DNA from: CAYNFT01 sp964396535
Lineage (GTDB): Bacteria > Chloroflexota > Dehalococcoidia > Dehalococcoidales > UBA2162
Length of the DNA stretch: 10,649 nucleotides
Reading direction: 5' to 3'
Assembly: GCA_964396535.1 (NCBI GenBank)
Contig: CAYNFT010000074.1
Span: 1-10,649 of the forward strand
Of the stretch, positions 1 to 6,659 are shown one piece after another. A program made the position numbers and the translations under genes. Position 1 is the stretch's first letter. Every line of letters begins with the position of its first letter. The notes under the pieces were generated by a model. That model had not been told where the DNA came from. It saw nothing but the letters and a program-made list of their open reading frames with translations, and did not search any database.

Positions 1-1706
1 ATACTACCTTCGGTGTTACCTTTATGGTTCTGGCTCCAGAGCACCCGCTGGTGGCAAGGCTGACAACCCCTGATAGGAAGGCTGAGGTTGAAGATTATAT
101 TGTCCGGTCACGACAGCAGACTGAGATAGAGCGCCTGTCAACAGAGAAGGAAAAGGATGGGGTGTTTACCGGGGCTTATGTGATAAACAGGCTTAATGGA
201 GAAAAGGTACCTATCTGGATTGCTGACTACGTGCTGCTGAGCTATGGAACTGGCGCTGTAATGGCAGTTCCAGCGCATGATGACCGTGACTTTGCTTTTG
301 CCAAGAAGTATGACCTGCCGATTAGAGTGGTGATAGCTCCACCCGGATGGCAGGAAGAAGAACTGGAAGAGGCATATACTGAGCCAGGCACTATGGTAAA
401 TTCAGCACAGTTTAATGGACTTCCCAGCCAGCAGGGTATAGAGGCTGTCTCTGATTACCTATCGGAGAAAGGCTGGGGAGGACGAACTATAACTTACCGA
501 CTTCGCGATTGGCTTATTTCCCGCCAACGATACTGGGGAGCACCGATACCTATGATTTACTGTGATAAATGTGGTATTGTTCCTGTTCCCGAGGAAGACC
601 TGCCGGTGTTGCTACCCGAGGATACAGAGTTCAAACCCACCGGTGAGTCTCCCCTGAAGTATTGTGAACCGTTTGTCAACACCACCTGCCCACGGTGTTC
701 AGCCCCGGCTAAACGGGAGACAGACACTATGGATACCTTTGTCTGTTCCTCGTGGTATTTTTTGCGCTATGTCAGCCCCCATTGTGATACTGCTGCTTTT
801 GAGCCTGACAAGATAAAGTACTGGATGCCGGTTGACCTTTACACAGGGGGTGCCGAACACGCTGTGATGCATCTTCTCTACGTCCGCTTCTTCTTCAAGG
901 CAATCAGGGACATGGGGTTGGTTAACTTTGACGAGCCGTTTACTCGACTATTTAACCAAGGTCATATTATTGCTGAGCACCAGAAGATGAGTAAATCACG
1001 GGGGAATGTGGTTACCCCGGATGAGTATGTTTCCGAACTGGGGGCAGATACGGTTAGGGCTTACCTTATGTTTATCGGACCCTGGGAGCAGGGTGGGGAG
1101 TGGAATGATAGTGGCATCAGCGGCGTCAGCCGCTGGCTTAACCGGGTTTGGAACCTGGTGCTGGAATCGTATCAGGTGAAGATAGAAGCCGGAGACAGGC
1201 TTACTGAGGGAAAAGACCATATTGAGTTGCAGCGTACTATTCACCAGACCATCAGGAAGGTAACCAATGACCTGGAGAAGATGCGATTTAACACTATGGT
1301 AGCGGCACTCATGGAGTTTACCAACTACCTGGCTAAGGTAAAGGAAGCAGGTCAGGTGACCGAATCAGCCTGGGAAGGGGCTATAGAAAACCTGCTCCTG
1401 CTTCTGGCACCAACTGCTCCCCACTTGGCTGAGGAGTTGTGGCAGCAGACAGGGCGCGACTACAGTATTCATAATCAAAGCTGGCCTGAGTGGGATGAAG
1501 AACTGGCTAAGGAAGAAGAGATTACCCTGGTGATTCAAGTAAATGGTAAATTACGCGACCGGATTACGGTCCCGGCATCAATCACTGAGGCTGAGGCTAA
1601 AGAACAGGCAACGGAGAGTCAGCGGGTAAAGGCTTACCTGGAAGGCAAGGAGATGCTTAAAACGATATATGTGCCAGGCAAACTGGTAAATCTGGTGGTA
1701 CGCTAA
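1..1706 (+). CDS. leuS: Leucyl-tRNA synthetase, C-terminal part (5' end outside window)
   Basis: Class I aminoacyl-tRNA synthetase that charges tRNA-Leu with leucine in the cytoplasm. The frame is open from the first base, and the residues before the first ATG (24) read TTFGVTF, which matches the LeuRS editing domain, so ATG 24 is internal and the true start lies upstream. In order: the end of the CP1 editing domain with VPAHDDRDFAFAKKY (about 261-306), the return to the catalytic core (DWLISRQRYWG, about 507-539), a zinc-type Cys pair CDKC (561-572) with CPRC (687-698), then the KMSKS loop (984-998), the anticodon-binding helical domain and the C-terminal domain with IQVNGKLRD. Little separates NQGHII from KMSKS, so the leucine-specific insertion of the E. 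coli and Thermus enzymes is absent, as in Bacillus-type LeuRS. The stop TAA is 1 base before the next gene. Identity is very secure. Confidence 0.98.
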   Translation, partial: TTFGVTFMVLAPEHPLVARLTTPDRKAEVEDYIVRSRQQTEIERLSTEKEKDGVFTGAYVINRLNGEKVPIWIADYVLLSYGTGAVMAVPAHDDRDFAFAKKYDLPIRVVIAPPGWQEEELEEAYTEPGTMVNSAQFNGLPSQQGIEAVSDYLSEKGWGGRTITYRLRDWLISRQRYWGAPIPMIYCDKCGIVPVPEEDLPVLLPEDTEFKPTGESPLKYCEPFVNTTCPRCSAPAKRETDTMDTFVCSSWYFLRYVSPHCDTAAFEPDKIKYWMPVDLYTGGAEHAVMHLLYVRFFFKAIRDMGLVNFDEPFTRLFNQGHIIAEHQKMSKSRGNVVTPDEYVSELGADTVRAYLMFIGPWEQGGEWNDSGISGVSRWLNRVWNLVLESYQVKIEAGDRLTEGKDHIELQRTIHQTIRKVTNDLEKMRFNTMVAALMEFTNYLAKVKEAGQVTESAWEGAIENLLLLLAPTAPHLAEELWQQTGRDYSIHNQSWPEWDEELAKEEEITLVIQVNGKLRDRITVPASITEAEAKEQATESQRVKAYLEGKEMLKTIYVPGKLVNLVVR

Positions 1707-1707
1707 A

Positions 1708-2115
1708 GTGAGAGCCTTTCTCAGCATAAAATTTTGGGAGGATGACAGGAACAGGCAGGATGTTGAAGAAATAATAGCGGCTATTGAAGATGCAGGTGTA
1801 GTAGTGTACTGTTTTAGACGAGACGCAGAGAAATGGGGTGAGATAGAGTTCAAACCTGAAGAAATGATGAGCATAACTTTGAATCAGATTGAGCAATCTG
1901 ACCTAGTTATTGCCGATGTCACCGATTGGCCAATTGGTGTCGGCGTTGAGGCTGGATATGCGCATGCCAAGAGTGTCCCTGTTATATGTATCTGTCAGGC
2001 GGATAAGAAAGTGGCAAATACTGTTGCCGGCCTGGCGGACAATGTTATTAGATATCAAGACTATGGTGACCTGAGTAAAAAGCTGGTTCCATTATTGACC
2101 AAATTTAAGGACTGA
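1708..2115 (+). CDS. Nucleoside 2-deoxyribosyltransferase-like small protein
   Basis: A 135-residue soluble protein. The core SDLVIADVTDWPIGVGVE (64-81) followed by GYAHAKSVPVICI fits the nucleoside 2-deoxyribosyltransferase / DNPH1-type fold. Members cleave or exchange the N-glycosidic bond of deoxynucleosides or their monophosphates. Asp70 and Glu81 sit where the family has its conserved Asp and nucleophilic Glu. The N-terminal strand MRAFLSIKFW lacks the tyrosine or Gly-Ser loop commonly seen there, so the substrate cannot be named. The start is GTG, 1 base after the leuS stop with no strong ribosome-binding site, so translation is probably coupled to leuS. proC begins 4 bases after its stop. 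It could be a nucleotide-pool sanitiser, or a family member acting on another nucleotide ligand. The gene is sure and the fold likely; the activity is unproven. Confidence 0.75.
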   Translation: MRAFLSIKFWEDDRNRQDVEEIIAAIEDAGVVVYCFRRDAEKWGEIEFKPEEMMSITLNQIEQSDLVIADVTDWPIGVGVEAGYAHAKSVPVICICQADKKVANTVAGLADNVIRYQDYGDLSKKLVPLLTKFKD

Positions 2116-2119
2116 TACC

Positions 2120-2929
2120 ATGAAAATAGCATTCATCGGGGGGGGGAATATGGGGGAGGCAATGCTATCAGCCGTTCTGGATAAAGGGCTGAGTTCACCC
2201 GGAGATATCTCCGTTAGCGATATAAGCGAGAGCCGCCGCCAGCAGCTCCAGCAGAAATACGGAGTAACTATAACGAGCGATAACCGGCAGGCTGTAGCTA
2301 GTGCTGATGTTGTGGTGCTTGCCATCAAACCTCAGAATTTGGCCGAGGTAATGAATGGGCTTGGTAGGCAGATTGAGCCAAAGCAACTGGTGCTGTCTAT
2401 CGTTGCCGGGGCAACTATTCAAACTCTTTCCGCAGGACTGAATCATAATCGTGTGGTTCGGGTTATGCCCAATACGCCGGCTCAGATTGGCGAAGGTATG
2501 AGCGTATGGACGGCTACTGCCGAAGTAACCGAGCAGCAAAGAGGATGGGCAGGTTCTATTCTCGGCACTATAGGCAGGGAAATATATGTTGATGATGAAA
2601 AATATATTGACATGGCTACCGCGGTGAGTGGCAGTGGCCCGGCTTACTTCTTCCTTTTCGTTGAGGCTCTCGTTGAAGCTGCGGTGCATATCGGTCTTTC
2701 ACGCGATATGGCACAGGAGATGGTGTTGCAGACGATGCTTGGCTCAGGTCACCTTATTCAAAAGTCAGGTAAGCAACCTGCGGAGTTGCGCAGGATGGTT
2801 ACCTCCCCCGGCGGCACTACTGCCGAGGCTCTGCTCGAGCTGGACAAAGGGGGATTTAATAATCTGGTTATGCAGGCGGTGAGCGCTGCCTATAACAAAG
2901 CCAGGCAGTTGGGTGGTGAGCAAAAGTGA
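2120..2929 (+). CDS. proC: Pyrroline-5-carboxylate reductase
   Basis: Catalyses the NAD(P)H-dependent reduction of 1-pyrroline-5-carboxylate to proline, the last step of proline synthesis, in the cytoplasm. The 269-residue length is normal for the family. Visible features are the N-terminal Rossmann loop IGGGNMG (6-12), AIKPQ (68-72) on the nucleotide-binding side, MPNTP (116-120), and the dimerisation/active-site helices with SGSGPAY (170-176) and VTSPGGTT (227-234). The start is ATG with AAGG at 2107-2110, 9 bases upstream. The gene sits 4 bases after the deoxyribosyltransferase-like gene, and its stop overlaps the yggT start in GTGA, which implies coupled translation. The codons for the three glycines of the cofactor loop are GGG GGG GGG, giving a nine-G run (2138-2146) that could slip. 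The frame is intact as given. Confidence 0.97.
   Translation: MKIAFIGGGNMGEAMLSAVLDKGLSSPGDISVSDISESRRQQLQQKYGVTITSDNRQAVASADVVVLAIKPQNLAEVMNGLGRQIEPKQLVLSIVAGATIQTLSAGLNHNRVVRVMPNTPAQIGEGMSVWTATAEVTEQQRGWAGSILGTIGREIYVDDEKYIDMATAVSGSGPAYFFLFVEALVEAAVHIGLSRDMAQEMVLQTMLGSGHLIQKSGKQPAELRRMVTSPGGTTAEALLELDKGGFNNLVMQAVSAAYNKARQLGGEQK
2138..2146 (+). repeat. Homopolymer of nine G residues inside proC
   Basis: Nine consecutive G residues encode Gly7-Gly9 of the cofactor-binding loop of ProC, and a further five-G run follows after AATAT. A one-base length change would frameshift the protein at residue 9. It is a direct sequence observation; whether the length varies in cells is unknown. Confidence 0.95.
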
Positions 2930-3177
2930 ACTTCTTCTTTGACTTTCTTGGGGTTTTGTGTGAGGTACTAGCCATAGTTATTCTCATCAGGGCTGTCCTG
3001 TCCTGGGTATCACCGGGACAAACCAATATGCTGACCAATATTCTATATCAAGTCACTGAACCAATTCTGGCACCGCTGCGCCGCATTATCCCCAGAGTTG
3101 GCATGATGGACTTTTCCCCACTTGTAGCCATCATCCTGCTTCAGATTATTGCCACTTTATTGACCTATTTGCATTAG
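2926..3177 (+). CDS. YggT family membrane protein
   Basis: An 83-residue integral membrane protein with two hydrophobic helices (about 7-27 and 64-82). The family signature is visible in both halves: RAVLSWVSP (22-30), TEPILAPLRRIIP (44-56) and DFSPLVAIILL (62-72). YggT proteins are small and widespread, often sit next to proC or yggS, and have been linked to envelope or osmotic functions and, in some lineages, to cell division or photosystem assembly; no biochemical role can be read here. The GTG start overlaps the proC stop by 4 bases, so it is probably translated by reinitiation. It is the last gene of the leuS-proC run. The proC-yggT pairing supports the identification. Confidence 0.93.
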   Translation: MNFFFDFLGVLCEVLAIVILIRAVLSWVSPGQTNMLTNILYQVTEPILAPLRRIIPRVGMMDFSPLVAIILLQIIATLLTYLH

Positions 3178-3208
3178 GTATGTATCCTCATATTTATTAT
3201 TAGTCGTT

Positions 3209-3218
3209 CCGATATCGG
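3209..3218. other. Perfect 10-base palindrome in the intergenic gap
   Basis: CCGATATCGG is a perfect inverted repeat 31 bases after the yggT stop and about 115 bases before the HlyD-family start. It lies in the only sizeable gap of the window. It could be half of an operator for the export genes, but ten bases is short and there is no T-run to make it a terminator. The role is unknown. Confidence 0.3.
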
Positions 3219-3244
3219 TAGCTTACGGTCAGTTCAAAATGAGA

Positions 3245-3268
3245 GGCAAGCAAGCATGCAGGCAGGCA
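3245..3268. repeat. Six tandem NGCA tetranucleotides
   Basis: Six consecutive four-base units, GGCA AGCA AGCA TGCA GGCA GGCA, lie upstream of the export cassette. Only the first base of each unit varies. The array begins 67 bases after the yggT stop and ends 64 bases before the HlyD-family ATG, outside any supported gene. It may be a degenerate microsatellite or chance. Confidence 0.6.
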
Positions 3269-3286
3269 GAATTAAGACTAAAACTG

Positions 3287-3315
3287 TTGTGATCTTCTGT
3301 GTTTTTCGTTATATT
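3287..3315 (+). promoter_or_regulatory. Weak sigma-70-like promoter candidate for the export genes
   Basis: TTGTGA (3287-3292) and TATATT (3310-3315) are 17 bases apart, matching 4 of 6 and 5 of 6 consensus bases. The predicted start of transcription would fall near 3322, within the Shine-Dalgarno site of the next gene, which argues against it. It is listed only because it is the best-spaced pair found in the gap. Confidence 0.2.
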
Positions 3316-3320
3316 TGCTT

Positions 3321-3328
3321 GAGGGAGG
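3321..3328 (+). promoter_or_regulatory. Ribosome-binding site that decides the HlyD-family start
   Basis: GAGGGAGG lies 4 bases before ATG 3333 and 7 bases before the following in-frame GTG 3336. It places the start at one of these codons rather than at TTG 3315, which would put the site inside the coding region. Confidence 0.75.
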
Positions 3329-3332
3329 CTTT

Positions 3333-4631
3333 ATGGTGAAGAATTGGCGAATGATAACCGTTTTACTGCTATGTATGGTTTTAGCCGGCTCTATATCCTG
3401 TAATCCGTTTGGTGGGGAAGAGGAGGTTACTGAGGAGCTGGTTGAGGTGGTGCGGGGTGATTTGACTGTTACCGTCAGCGGTAGTGGTAACATAGAAGTT
3501 TCTGATGAGATGAAGCTGGCCTTTGGTGTTGCTGGCAGGGTAGATAAGATATATATCGAAGAAGGTGATGAGGTCAGTAAGGGTGATGTGCTCGCTGAGC
3601 TGGAGACCAATACCCTGGAGCTGGCTTTAACCCGGGCACAGGTAGCCCGGACCCAGGCTGAGGTAGCCGTAACCCAGGCACAGGTAGCTTTACAAACAGC
3701 TGAGTACAACCTTCAGCACACTCAAGACCTGTATACTGTTTCAGATATTAAGATTGCAGAGGCTGATGTAGATGAGGCCGAGAGGCAGCTGGATGAGGCT
3801 CTATCAGAGCTGTCCGACACCGAGCCAGGGAGCGAAAGTGAGGAACTATGGCAGCGGGCAGTAATCCATGCTCAGTTAATGCTGAAAGCGGCTAAGGCTA
3901 GGTTGGAGGCGATGCTATCTGGCACTGACACAGCAGAGGTAGCGATAGCGAGTCTGCAGGTAGAGGTAGCCCAGCAGTCTCTGGAGCTAGCCAAGCAATC
4001 ACTGGAATTAGCTAACCAGTCTCTAGTGCAAGCTCAGAAGCAGCTTAGTGAAGCAACCATTACCGCTCCATTTGATGGCGTGATAGCCATGGTAGGTGTT
4101 AATGAAAAGGATACCGTCTCTTCTGCTATCACAATCGTTTACCTGATTGACCCCGGAAGCATGGAATTGAAGGTTCAGGTGGACGAGATAGACGTTACCG
4201 AGGTGAAACCAGGGCAGAGAGTTATTATTGAGTTAGACGCACTGCCGACTCTTCTACTTGAGGGCGAGGTTAGCTCCATTAGCCTGTTGCCGGCGATGGA
4301 AGCCGGTGTGATTGTGTATGATGTTAAAATTGACTTTGATGTACCAGAGGGCGTGGAACTACGAACTGGTATGAGTGCCACCGCTGATGTCGTAATCGCT
4401 GAGCGCGAAAATATCTTGCTGGTGCCTGACCGGGCTATTAAGCAGAATAGTGACGGTGATACCGTGGTCGAGGTCAGTATGGTCGGCGGCGAAAACGAAG
4501 AAAGAGCCGTGGTTATTGGTATCAGCGATGGCTTTCAGACCGAGATTATCAGCGGGCTTAATGAAGGAGAGGTGGTGGTAGAAAGACGAACTACATCCCA
4601 GTCCTCTGGGCTGGGTTTATTTGGGCAATAA
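3333..4631 (+). CDS. HlyD/MacA-type efflux adaptor lipoprotein
   Basis: Periplasmic-type adaptor (membrane-fusion protein) of an ABC exporter, 432 residues from ATG 3333. The N-terminus has a positively charged start, a hydrophobic core (about 8-19) and GSISC with Cys23, a lipobox-like site, so it is probably a lipoprotein on the outer face of the membrane. Then come a biotinyl-lipoyl-like half motif GRVDKIYIEEGDEVSKGD (68-85), a long alpha-helical hairpin (about 93-238) rich in Ala, Gln and Leu heptads, the second half motif TAPFDGVIA (244-252), and beta-barrel and membrane-proximal domains (about 275-415). It lies 34 bases upstream of the ATPase and is followed by the permease, the usual MacA-ATPase-MacB order. 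No TolC-like outer-membrane gene is present, which fits a monoderm cell. GTG 3336 is an alternative start. The substrate is unknown. Confidence 0.92.
   Translation: MVKNWRMITVLLLCMVLAGSISCNPFGGEEEVTEELVEVVRGDLTVTVSGSGNIEVSDEMKLAFGVAGRVDKIYIEEGDEVSKGDVLAELETNTLELALTRAQVARTQAEVAVTQAQVALQTAEYNLQHTQDLYTVSDIKIAEADVDEAERQLDEALSELSDTEPGSESEELWQRAVIHAQLMLKAAKARLEAMLSGTDTAEVAIASLQVEVAQQSLELAKQSLELANQSLVQAQKQLSEATITAPFDGVIAMVGVNEKDTVSSAITIVYLIDPGSMELKVQVDEIDVTEVKPGQRVIIELDALPTLLLEGEVSSISLLPAMEAGVIVYDVKIDFDVPEGVELRTGMSATADVVIAERENILLVPDRAIKQNSDGDTVVEVSMVGGENEERAVVIGISDGFQTEIISGLNEGEVVVERRTTSQSSGLGLFGQ
3640..3702 (+). repeat. Three 21-base coiled-coil coding repeats, first arm
   Basis: AGGTAGC recurs at 3640, 3661 and 3682, exactly 21 bases apart. 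The first two units also share ACCCAGGC. They encode the successive heptads VARTQAE, VAVTQAQ and VALQTAE. The preceding unit (LALTRAQ) is a weaker fourth copy. This suggests that the hairpin arm grew by in-frame duplication of one heptad. Confidence 0.8.
3975..4037 (+). repeat. Three 21-base coiled-coil coding repeats, second arm
   Basis: Units starting at 3975, 3996 and 4017 begin CAGTCTCTGGA, CAATCACTGGA and CAGTCTCTAGT. They encode QSLELAK, QSLELAN and QSLVQAQ on the returning arm of the same hairpin. They are more diverged from each other than the first-arm copies and unrelated to them in sequence. Confidence 0.75.
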
Positions 4632-4665
4632 ATACAGAAGTGATTAGCTATCGTGAGTTAATGAT

Positions 4666-5346
4666 ATGATTGAACTTGAGAACATTACCAAGATTTACCG
4701 CCTGGGCAAGGTAGAAGTCCCGGCCTTAAGAGGAGTCAGCCTTAATATTCAACAGGGAGAGATTGTTTCTATCATTGGCGCCTCAGGTTCCGGCAAGTCT
4801 ACCCTGATGAATATCATAGGTTGCCTGGATAAGCCTACTTCAGGAAAATATATATTTGCCGGGTCTGATGTCAGCCGTCTTAATGATAATCGGCTGGCCG
4901 AGATAAGAAATAACAAACTTGGTTTTGTCTTTCAGGAGTATAATCTACTATCACGAGCCAGCGCTTTAGCCAATGTTGAGCTACCTCTTATTTACAGTGG
5001 TGGCCGTAGCCGGCGGAAGCTGGCTTTGGAGGCATTAGAGCGTGTCGGGCTAGCGGCGAGGGCAAAACATAAACCCACCGAACTATCCGGTGGCGAGCAG
5101 CAGCGTGTAGTCATAGCCAGAGCTCTGGTAAATAATCCAGCACTCATTCTGGCCGATGAACCTACAGGCAATCTGGATAGTGTTGCGACTGCTGAGATTA
5201 TTTCTATTTTCCGTCAGCTCAACCAGGACGGTATCACCGTGGTGATAGTTACTCATGAAGCGGATGTTGCCGAACAGACCAAGCGCACTATTCGTCTTCT
5301 GGACGGGCAGATTGTGAGTGATGAGAAGGTTAGTGAGAAAACATAA
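4666..5346 (+). CDS. ABC transporter ATPase, MacB/LolD type
   Basis: Nucleotide-binding subunit that powers the adjacent permease from the cytoplasmic side. All motifs are intact in 226 residues: Walker A GASGSGKST (38-46), Q-loop Gln90 in FVFQEYNLL, signature LSGGEQQR (140-147), Walker B ILADEPTGNLD (161-171) with catalytic Glu165, and switch His197 in VTHE. The sequence PTGNLDS and the overall length are typical of the LolD/MacB/FtsE-like group that works with FtsX-fold permeases. The start is ATG 4666, with a modest GTGAG at 4653-4657; a second ATG at 4661 is out of frame. It lies between the adaptor (34 bases upstream) and the permease, and surely belongs to one export operon. Substrate is not predictable. 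Confidence 0.95.
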   Translation: MIELENITKIYRLGKVEVPALRGVSLNIQQGEIVSIIGASGSGKSTLMNIIGCLDKPTSGKYIFAGSDVSRLNDNRLAEIRNNKLGFVFQEYNLLSRASALANVELPLIYSGGRSRRKLALEALERVGLAARAKHKPTELSGGEQQRVVIARALVNNPALILADEPTGNLDSVATAEIISIFRQLNQDGITVVIVTHEADVAEQTKRTIRLLDGQIVSDEKVSEKT

Positions 5347-5364
5347 AACCAATTTTAGCCTATC

Positions 5365-5370
5365 GGGAGA
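5365..5370 (+). promoter_or_regulatory. Ribosome-binding site that decides the permease start
   Basis: GGGAGA directly abuts TTG 5371 and lies 6 bases before the in-frame TTG 5377. Normal spacing therefore favours 5377 as the start. Confidence 0.6.
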
Positions 5371-5376
5371 TTGCTG

Positions 5377-6627
5377 TTGAAACTAATCGATTCCTTGTTT
5401 ATTGCTCTCAGGTCGCTATCAACAAACAAGCTGCGCTCCTCGTTAACCATGCTCGGTATCATCATTGGGGTTGGTGCGGTAATCACCCTGATGTCGGTGG
5501 GGAGGGGAGCACAAGCCAGGATTACCTCCACCTTTGAACAGATGGGCACCAACCTACTCACTGTAATCCCAAGCTCGCCTGAGGGAGGAAGTATGCTTGG
5601 AATGACGTATTCTTTTATGACGCCGACCCTCACCCTGGACGATGCTGAAGCTCTGGAGCGTATCCGCTCAGCAGTGGCGGTAGACCCGGTAAATGAGAAC
5701 CTTATTGAAGTAACCTATGATGGTGAAAATAAGATGGCTATAATTCATGGAGCCGGTCCTGAATATCAGCAGGTGTACAATCACTCCATGGCTTTGGGGC
5801 AGTTTATTTCCGATAGGAATGTAGCGTCACGGGATATGGTGGTAGTATTGGGGAGCGTTGTTGCTGAAGACCTGTTTGGCTCAGATGACCCTACCGGTCA
5901 GAGAGTTAAAATGAAGGGACAACGTTTCACCGTTGTTGGTGTTCTCGAACCTAAGGGCGGAGCGATTATGGGAATCAGCCTGGATAATATTGTGGTAACA
6001 CCAATAACAACCTTTCAGACCAAATTGTTTACGCAGCGTACCGCCGGTGGGGAGGATGCGGTTCAGTCAATCGCTGTTAAGGTAGCCAGCGCTGAATTGA
6101 TGGATGAGGCAAGAGACGAGATTGAAGCCATCTTGAGGAGACGCCACCGTATTGCCGCTGATGAAAAGAGTGATTTTGCTATCATCAGTATGGAGCAGAT
6201 GCTCGGCTTGCTGGAGCAGGTAACCGGGATATTTACCATCGTTCTGGGGGCTATTGCCAGCATCTCGCTGCTGGTTGGCGGTATAGGCATTATGAATATT
6301 ATGCTGGTCTCGGTAACCGAGCGCACCAGAGAGATAGGTATCCGTAAGGCAGTAGGAGCTAAGCGCAGGGATATACTGCTTCAATTTCTTGTTGAGGCAG
6401 CAATACTGAGCTTGGTTGGCGGTGGTATTGGGATAATCGGCGGTTGGTTATTATCAGTCGCAATTTCTCAGGTAGATATCGGCGGGATTACGCTTCGCGC
6501 AGTGGTCACCCCAGATGTCGTGATTCTGGCGGTCTCAGTATCAATTTTTATTGGGCTTGCCTCTGGCATCTACCCGGCAATGAGAGCGGCTAGACTAAAT
6601 CCCATTGATGCCTTACACTATGGATAA
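5377..6627 (+). CDS. MacB/FtsX-type ABC transporter permease
   Basis: Membrane subunit of the exporter, 416 residues. Topology is that of MacB-like permeases: one N-terminal transmembrane helix (about 22-42, TMLGIIIGVGAVITLMS), a large extracytoplasmic domain (about 43-280), then three C-terminal helices (about 284-308, 336-362, 378-398). The conserved FtsX segment is ERTREIGIRKAVGAKRRDIL (315-334), and the C-terminus RAARLNPIDAL is also typical. Such proteins couple ATP hydrolysis to movement of the outer domain, driving the adaptor, rather than moving substrate through a pore. The start chosen is TTG 5377: GGGAGA at 5365-5370 is 6 bases away, whereas TTG 5371 would abut it. The gene follows the ATPase by 30 bases. 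Substrates in the family include antibiotics, peptides and lipoproteins; none can be chosen here. Confidence 0.94.
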   Translation: MKLIDSLFIALRSLSTNKLRSSLTMLGIIIGVGAVITLMSVGRGAQARITSTFEQMGTNLLTVIPSSPEGGSMLGMTYSFMTPTLTLDDAEALERIRSAVAVDPVNENLIEVTYDGENKMAIIHGAGPEYQQVYNHSMALGQFISDRNVASRDMVVVLGSVVAEDLFGSDDPTGQRVKMKGQRFTVVGVLEPKGGAIMGISLDNIVVTPITTFQTKLFTQRTAGGEDAVQSIAVKVASAELMDEARDEIEAILRRRHRIAADEKSDFAIISMEQMLGLLEQVTGIFTIVLGAIASISLLVGGIGIMNIMLVSVTERTREIGIRKAVGAKRRDILLQFLVEAAILSLVGGGIGIIGGWLLSVAISQVDIGGITLRAVVTPDVVILAVSVSIFIGLASGIYPAMRAARLNPIDALHYG

Positions 6628-6659
6628 TATAATAGAAGTGGGAGAGGTTAGTAAGAATC

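Noticed and set aside
24..26. ATG 24 as the start of leuS
   Set aside because: The frame is open before it and encodes conserved editing-domain residues, so it is internal Met.
2195..2689. Long open frame on the minus strand opposite proC (164 codons)
   Set aside because: It lies wholly opposite a secure gene, has no family-like motif, and its composition mirrors proC codons.
3315..3317. TTG as the start of the HlyD-family gene
   Set aside because: The Shine-Dalgarno site lies between this codon and ATG 3333, and the extra residues do not look like a signal peptide.
3178..3332. Small RNA, tRNA or riboswitch in the longest gap
   Set aside because: No cloverleaf, conserved aptamer pattern or stem with a T-run was recognised by eye.
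3278..3709. Minus-strand open frame of 143 codons opposite the HlyD gene
   Set aside because: Its low-complexity Ser/Thr/Ala repeats are the antisense of the coiled-coil repeats.
6067..6384. Minus-strand open frame of 105 codons opposite the permease
   Set aside because: It lacks motifs and lies inside the conserved FtsX region of the permease.
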